Shown one piece after another: positions 60,096 to 64,000 of a DNA stretch of 64,000 nucleotides (positions are counted from its first letter, which is position 1; each line of letters begins with the position of its first letter). Source of the DNA: Amycolatopsis azurea DSM 43854 (GTDB lineage: Bacteria > Actinomycetota > Actinomycetes > Mycobacteriales > Pseudonocardiaceae); the NCBI RefSeq assembly GCF_001995215.1, contig NZ_MUXN01000036.1, positions 1 to 64,000 on the forward strand. The letters run 5' to 3'. Made by a program: the position numbers and the translations under genes. The notes beneath the pieces were generated by a model. That model made no database searches. It was not told where the DNA came from and saw nothing but the letters and a program-made list of their open reading frames with translations.

Positions 60096-60412
60096 CAGGT
60101 CAACGAACCCGCAAACGCTCGACCTCGGCTGCCAGGCGCACCGCCTGAACTGACCGCGTCGATTCCACAATGCCCAGTGTGAGAGTGAAACACGGATCAC
60201 CCCCAGCCGACCTGCCGCCACACTCAGCTTGTCCAGCTATGGAAGCAAAGAACTCCGGACCTACTGAAGTCCCCACAGCAGCGGTTGTTACAAAGTGCAG
60301 AAAGGCTGCTACGCCACCAACCGGCCCCGCAGAAACTTCTCCTACTATCGGCACACCGGAGCAAACGGAGCTCAGCCACGATTGACGCCAAGGCGAAATT
60401 GCCGCCGAAAGG

Positions 60413-60446
60413 GTCAATATCCCCGCAGGTCGGCAACGATATTGAC
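60413..60446. repeat. Inverted repeat beside the tRNA fragment
   Basis: GTCAATATC at 60413-60421 and GATATTGAC at 60438-60446. It directly follows the CCA end of the tRNA fragment on the minus strand, so it may be the terminator of the original tRNA gene; there is no T run. The remainder of 60096-60447 shows no gene. Confidence 0.55.
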
Positions 60447-60447
60447 G

Positions 60448-60493
60448 TGGTGGGCCGGGTCGGGCTCGAACCGACGGCCAAGGGATTATGAGA
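60448..60493 (-). other. 3' fragment of tRNA-Met(CAT), attachment-site scar
   Basis: On the minus strand this reads anticodon loop CTCATAA, then TCCCTTGG, a perfect T arm (GTCGG-TTCGAGC-CCGAC) and CGGCCCACCA. The 5' half of the tRNA is absent: the anticodon stem does not pair and no matching acceptor strand lies 70-80 bases away. A bare 3' half ending in CCA is what integration of an element into a tRNA gene leaves at its far end. Not a functional tRNA. Confidence 0.8.
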
Positions 60494-60519
60494 CCGCAGC
60501 TCCGGCATGTCATCCAGTG

Positions 60520-61143
60520 TCATTGGATGTCAAATACGGAAGACCCCCCGTCGCAGGCCCGTTCACCTCCACGAGCCCGCGCCGGTGCCGAACTCAGAAA
60601 GTTCCCCGAGCTTCCGGGAACGGAGCTCCTCTCCGGTCGTGCGGGGGCGTTTCCCTGTGCGGATCCGCGTCCGGTACCGGCCCCGGCCAGGGTCGTGCAG
60701 AGGTAACCGGTGACGCGGACGAGAAGACCACGCAAATGCGGAAGCGCGATCACGAAGGCATGAGCTGGCCGGTAGCCGACGGTGAGGTCGCCGTGTTCGC
60801 ATGGGCCGGTGATGAAGACGAACTCCTCGTCCGGGTCCGGCCACGGCACCGACCACAACTCCGTACCGTCGTCACCGCAGACGTCAGAGTTCTGGCAGAC
60901 CTGCTGTTTCCTGACCTCGGCAAGGGCAGCGTGAAAAGACTCCAGAGCGGCGGCCGGAATCGCGAGACCACGCCCCGGCCACACCCTCGGCAGGTGGTAA
61001 GCGGTGTTCGGGGCCGCGTCGTCGGCCGCATAGCCGAACGTGACCGCCCCGACCGACACACTCGCGTGCCAGCGATCCATCTCCCAGGTGGTGATCGTGA
61101 CCATGGCAGGCAGCAACCTCGATCCGAGACACTGGATTTTCAT
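60520..61143 (-). CDS. Hypothetical protein
   Basis: 207-residue protein of unknown family. Likely start ATG 61143 (MKIQCLGSRLLPAMVTITTW); an alternative is ATG 61104. Landmarks: MDRWHASVSVGAVTFGYAAD, DEEFVFITGPCEHGDLTVGY and FVIALPHLRGLLVRVTGYLC. No signal peptide or membrane segment. It lies just inside the side of the tRNA fragment where an integrated element would be. The last 50 residues are low-complexity and may not be conserved. Confidence 0.5.
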   Translation of the reverse strand: MKIQCLGSRLLPAMVTITTWEMDRWHASVSVGAVTFGYAADDAAPNTAYHLPRVWPGRGLAIPAAALESFHAALAEVRKQQVCQNSDVCGDDGTELWSVPWPDPDEEFVFITGPCEHGDLTVGYRPAHAFVIALPHLRGLLVRVTGYLCTTLAGAGTGRGSAQGNAPARPERSSVPGSSGNFLSSAPARARGGERACDGGSSVFDIQ

Positions 61144-61467
61144 GGGTTCGCGGCGCATCGTCGCGCCCGCGGCCGCCGGAGAAGGCACAGCATGTTCGAC
61201 GAAACCCAGCGTGCCGTAAACCTCGCGCCGACATGAAGTACTTGCAGGACCTAATTGCTGTCGTTTCGCGGGTGTTCGTGGTGATCCTTTGATCTCCACC
61301 GGCCTGCGTGCAGGCACGGCTCGTCCGGCCGTAGCCGGGCGCCGGCGACACGGCAGCGACGACACGGCGCAGATCACGGTCCACGGGCGCAGATCCCGAT
61401 AATCTGCCGTTAACCTGAGGTTCAGCTTCGCTTCATCGAATGCGGTCACCACATAAGGCGGGTACGC

Positions 61468-61761
61468 GTGCACGACGAACATTCAGCACAGTTCGACCCC
61501 TGGTCGGTGGCCGACCTCGCCGCCGACCCAGCCTGGAAGGTCACCCACGCGGGCACCACCGGTCAGTGGCTTACCGCCGAGCGGATCATCGAGCGAGACG
61601 AGGGCCGGTGGCTCATCGGACTCACCCCGGTCCTTCCCGACGCCGTCGCCCTCATCCTGTGGTCCGACGGAGAGGTCGTCGAACACCTTCGGGGCACCGA
61701 AGCCGAGACCTGCGCGACAGCGCACCGATTGGTCAGGCAGATCCTCGCCGGATCCGGCTGA
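61468..61761 (+). CDS. Small hypothetical protein
   Basis: 97-residue soluble acidic protein starting GTG 61468: MHDEHSAQFDPWSVADLAAD, AERIIERDEGRWLIGLTPVL, AVALILWSDGEVVEHLRGTE. The strand-like pattern suggests a small folded domain, but I recognise no family. Ribosome-binding site is weak. It precedes the broken ATP-binding protein on the same strand. Confidence 0.58.
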   Translation: MHDEHSAQFDPWSVADLAADPAWKVTHAGTTGQWLTAERIIERDEGRWLIGLTPVLPDAVALILWSDGEVVEHLRGTEAETCATAHRLVRQILAGSG

Positions 61762-61859
61762 GCGCGGCCGAACGGGCGGCACCGCCGAGGAACCCGGAGT
61801 ACCGGGGTACTCGGGCACTGCGTCCACGCTCAGAGCCTTGGCGGAGGAAACCTCTGAGT

Positions 61860-62268
61860 GGAGAACCTGCGCGCATCGACACGGAACACTCCTACCCGTT
61901 CCCGCAGCTTCCCGGGGTGCCACCGCTGGCACCGGTCTGGGCTTGGGTGCGTGTCCGGCTGGCGCACCTGCGGAAGACCACCGCCCGGGACGCCGAGCTG
62001 CTGGCGACCAAGCTGTCACCAACGCTTACCTGCACGCCACCGGCCCACGAGCCCTCCGCCTTCACCTACCCGCCGGCAGGCCGATGATCCGCCTCGCAGT
62101 CCACGACGCCTCTCCGCACCTTCTACCCCACTTTCACGATCCCCACGACGATGCCACCTCGAAGCCAGGACGCCGAGGTCTGCTGCTGGTCACGACGGTG
62201 GCCACCGCCTGGGGTGTGAGCAGTTCGCCGCTGCGCAAACGATGTGGGCGGAGATCTCGCTGGTCTGA
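61860..62268 (+). pseudogene. Anti-sigma-factor-like ATP-binding protein, broken
   Basis: Fragments of a HATPase_c_2 (RsbW-type) protein occur in successive frames: LPGVPPLAPVWAWVRVRLAH and ARDAELLATK, then VTNAYLHATGPRALRLHLPA, PMIRLAVHDASPHLL and GRRGLLLVTTVATAWGVSSS, ending near MWAEISLV. At least two frame changes separate them. Such proteins are common in streptomycete-like genomes and on integrative elements. Not functional as it stands. Confidence 0.65.
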
Positions 62269-62302
62269 CCGCCACCGATGACGGCTCGTGATCCTGAGCA
62301 GT

Positions 62303-63046
62303 TCAGGCGTGGCCGGGGAAGGTGAATCCCTTGACGAACAGCCAGATCGGCAGGACCACCTCGAAGACGCCGCCAGGAATCAGCGCCACGAGCCCGACGC
62401 CTTGGGTGACGTCCACGACGCCGAACAGGTCGAGGACGCAGCCGGCCAGCAGTGTCGGGTAGCTGACGATGCCGAGGACCGCGATCCAGCGCGGTATGAG
62501 CCTCGATCGGTAGAACAGGACGGCCATACACAGGCCCGCCGCGGTGGTGACCAGATAGATCAGCAAGGTGGCCACACCGTGCTGCGCTTTCAGTGACACG
62601 CCGAGACTCGCCGACGTGGAGGCGTCGATCGTGCCGTCACGCAAACCGGCTCCGAGCTCGATCACCATCAGCGGGATGGCCAGGTAGAACAGGCTCGCGG
62701 CGAGTTCGGCGACCCTGAACCCGACATGTGCCAGCGCCAGGGCTTCCCCATGGCGTTTCACCAGGGGGAAAAGGAGAACCGCGATACCCACCACCCCGAA
62801 CTGCCCGCCCAGCAGAACAGCGCCGATGGCCAGCGCGCCGGTGTGCGTGGACGCGCCGGTCAGGAAGTCCGAGCTGTTCAGGACCCCGGAGGTGAGCGAA
62901 TCGGCGAAGATGAACGCGACAGTGGCGATGAGAAACAGGAGTCCGATGAGGACCGCGGTCTTGCGGGTAGACGCTGTCGTCGGTCCGCTCGGCCGGGCAA
63001 CCGGACCGGTTGCCGGAGGGGTGACCGATCTTTCGGGTGCGGCCAT
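62303..63046 (-). CDS. DUF4386 membrane protein
   Basis: 247-residue protein with six to seven hydrophobic segments (AVLIGLLFLIATVAFIFADS, HTGALAIGAVLLGGQFGVVG, VATLLIYLVTTAAGLCMAVL, WIAVLGIVSYPTLLAGCVLD). The YRSRLIPRWIAVLG turn is typical of DUF4386. Start ATG 63046. It is 19 bases downstream of a second DUF4386 gene on the same strand, forming a pair; function of the family is unknown. Confidence 0.83.
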   Translation of the reverse strand: MAAPERSVTPPATGPVARPSGPTTASTRKTAVLIGLLFLIATVAFIFADSLTSGVLNSSDFLTGASTHTGALAIGAVLLGGQFGVVGIAVLLFPLVKRHGEALALAHVGFRVAELAASLFYLAIPLMVIELGAGLRDGTIDASTSASLGVSLKAQHGVATLLIYLVTTAAGLCMAVLFYRSRLIPRWIAVLGIVSYPTLLAGCVLDLFGVVDVTQGVGLVALIPGGVFEVVLPIWLFVKGFTFPGHA

Positions 63047-63065
63047 GGGAATTCTCGCTCTCTAT

Positions 63066-63782
63066 TCAGTTGGAGGAAGCGGTCGACGTGACCCGGCGGC
63101 CCCGGATCACGAGCCACAACGCCAGGAGGAACTCACCGGGGAACGTGTAGGTGGAGACGTCGGTCCAAGCACCCGGGTAAAGCATCACGCCGAGACTGTC
63201 GATCACATAGCCGAGCCCCGCGATGACCAGCAGGACACCCAGGAACCTCGGCACATAACCCGATCGGTACGCCAGGTAGCCCAGGACGAGCAGGTGAACA
63301 CCGAACAGACCGAGGGAGACCATCCACAGATCGCTGAACGCGGTGATGTCCAGCAGTGCTTGGGCATTCAGCTGATCCGCGCTGAACACGCCCAGGTAGG
63401 CGTCGTCCGCGAGCAGGCGGAGTGGCCCGAGAAGCTGTCCGATCGCGACGAGGAAAACACCCGAGTACACGAGCCTGAACGCCGCCGCGACCATCGAGAG
63501 ACTCCGGTTCACCGGACTGAACACCCGGTACAGGCCCCACGCCACGACGACGTCGAGCGCGATCACCATGACAAGACTGACGATCCCGAGGCGGAAGAGC
63601 CCGGCGGACTCGGTGATGTCCCGTGCCGTCTGTGCCGCGTCTCCCCGTGTCACCAGCCCGTCGACCGCGACGAACTTGCCGAAGCCCGCCAGCACGGACA
63701 TGAGCAACAGCCCACCACCGGCTGTGAGGCTCGCGGTGCGGATCGGCCGCTCGGTCTTCCTGTCGAGCGAGGCGGATGACAT
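63066..63782 (-). CDS. DUF4386 membrane protein
   Basis: 238-residue paralogue of the next gene, with six to seven hydrophobic segments (SLTAGGGLLLMSVLAGFGKF, GIVSLVMVIALDVVVAWGLY, LVYSGVFLVAIGQLLGPLRL) and the characteristic YRSGYVPRFLGVLLVIAGLG. ATG 63782 (MSSASLDRKTE) has AAGGAGG eight bases upstream; the longer frame lacks such a site. No gene is seen from here to the right edge. Confidence 0.84.
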   Translation of the reverse strand: MSSASLDRKTERPIRTASLTAGGGLLLMSVLAGFGKFVAVDGLVTRGDAAQTARDITESAGLFRLGIVSLVMVIALDVVVAWGLYRVFSPVNRSLSMVAAAFRLVYSGVFLVAIGQLLGPLRLLADDAYLGVFSADQLNAQALLDITAFSDLWMVSLGLFGVHLLVLGYLAYRSGYVPRFLGVLLVIAGLGYVIDSLGVMLYPGAWTDVSTYTFPGEFLLALWLVIRGRRVTSTASSN

Positions 63783-64000
63783 ATCCGCGGCCTCCTTGGG
63801 CATCGGCGGAACACTGCCAGTGCCGCCGAGGTCCGGAGCGGATGTCCGGTGCGCCCATCGAGCCGTCAGACCGGGCGATCGCTGCCGGCAAGCCGTCGTG
63901 GCCGAAGAAAGACGCGTCATCAGGCTAGACCTCGATGATGGGGGCTGAACAGGGCCGGATGAGGCCGAGGAGCGCGGGATGGCGGAAGCCGGGCCCCTTG

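Noticed and set aside
60420..60520. Complete tRNA gene
   Set aside because: Only the 3' half folds; the 5' acceptor strand, D arm and 5' anticodon stem are absent.

Overview
The window is high-GC actinobacterial chromosome. Frequent GTG starts, GTGA/ATGA stop-start overlaps, a WhiB protein, a ShbA-type sigma factor, a DprE2-like reductase and Tat/lipobox exports point to Pseudonocardiaceae, most likely Amycolatopsis (inference from gene content and intergenic repeat style). No phage, CRISPR array or insertion sequence was seen.

Layout. 1-2333 (minus): translation/transcription operon rimP-nusA-ylxR-infB. 2469-13375: a DUF4439 Tat lipoprotein, a class V aminotransferase, a PEP mutase-like enzyme, two PH-domain membrane proteins facing a TetR gene across a double operator, a GT39/GOLPH3-like pair, a NarL-type two-component system and an HxlR regulator. 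13411-14481: SRPBCC/TetR pair. 14482-15161: palindrome-rich block. 15162-21217: secreted Xaa-Pro peptidase, then a plus-strand operon of two exported small proteins, an OmpR-type two-component system and a LysR regulator. 21218-21967: second palindrome block. 21968-26765: five-gene acyl-CoA operon (CoA transferase, crotonase, acetoacetate decarboxylase-like, 3-hydroxyacyl-CoA dehydrogenase, acyl-CoA dehydrogenase). 26833-33026: frameshifted zinc metallopeptidase, SCO0930-type lipoprotein, second NarL-type two-component system, membrane-anchored oxygenase-type reductase. 33027-33464: third palindrome block. 33465-40771: LCP ligase, DprE2-like reductase, TetR plus MFS pump, WhiB, a two-module sigma factor, a lipoprotein and a DUF3892 protein.

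40829-53189 is an accessory catabolic region with two GntR-headed modules. The first has a deleted amidohydrolase, an FAH-family hydrolase, an extradiol-type VOC protein and an SRPBCC protein. The second has a 1118-residue molybdopterin oxidoreductase fused to its own flavin/2Fe-2S reductase, an ornithine cyclodeaminase-family protein, an AtoE-type transporter and NADP-glutamate dehydrogenase. Deamination feeding glutamate dehydrogenase is a plausible theme; the substrate is unknown.

53383-64000 is looser: a secreted repeat protein, a polysaccharide deacetylase, a GNAT enzyme, a decayed kinase/lipoprotein pair, hypothetical genes, a 3' tRNA-Met(CAT) fragment at about 60448-60493 that looks like an attachment-site scar, small or broken genes, and two DUF4386 membrane proteins.

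The most unusual features are three families of intergenic palindromes (long hairpins whose paired arms co-vary, nested fold-back elements, and a 21-base unit array), the fused sigma factor, and the self-contained molybdoenzyme-reductase fusion.
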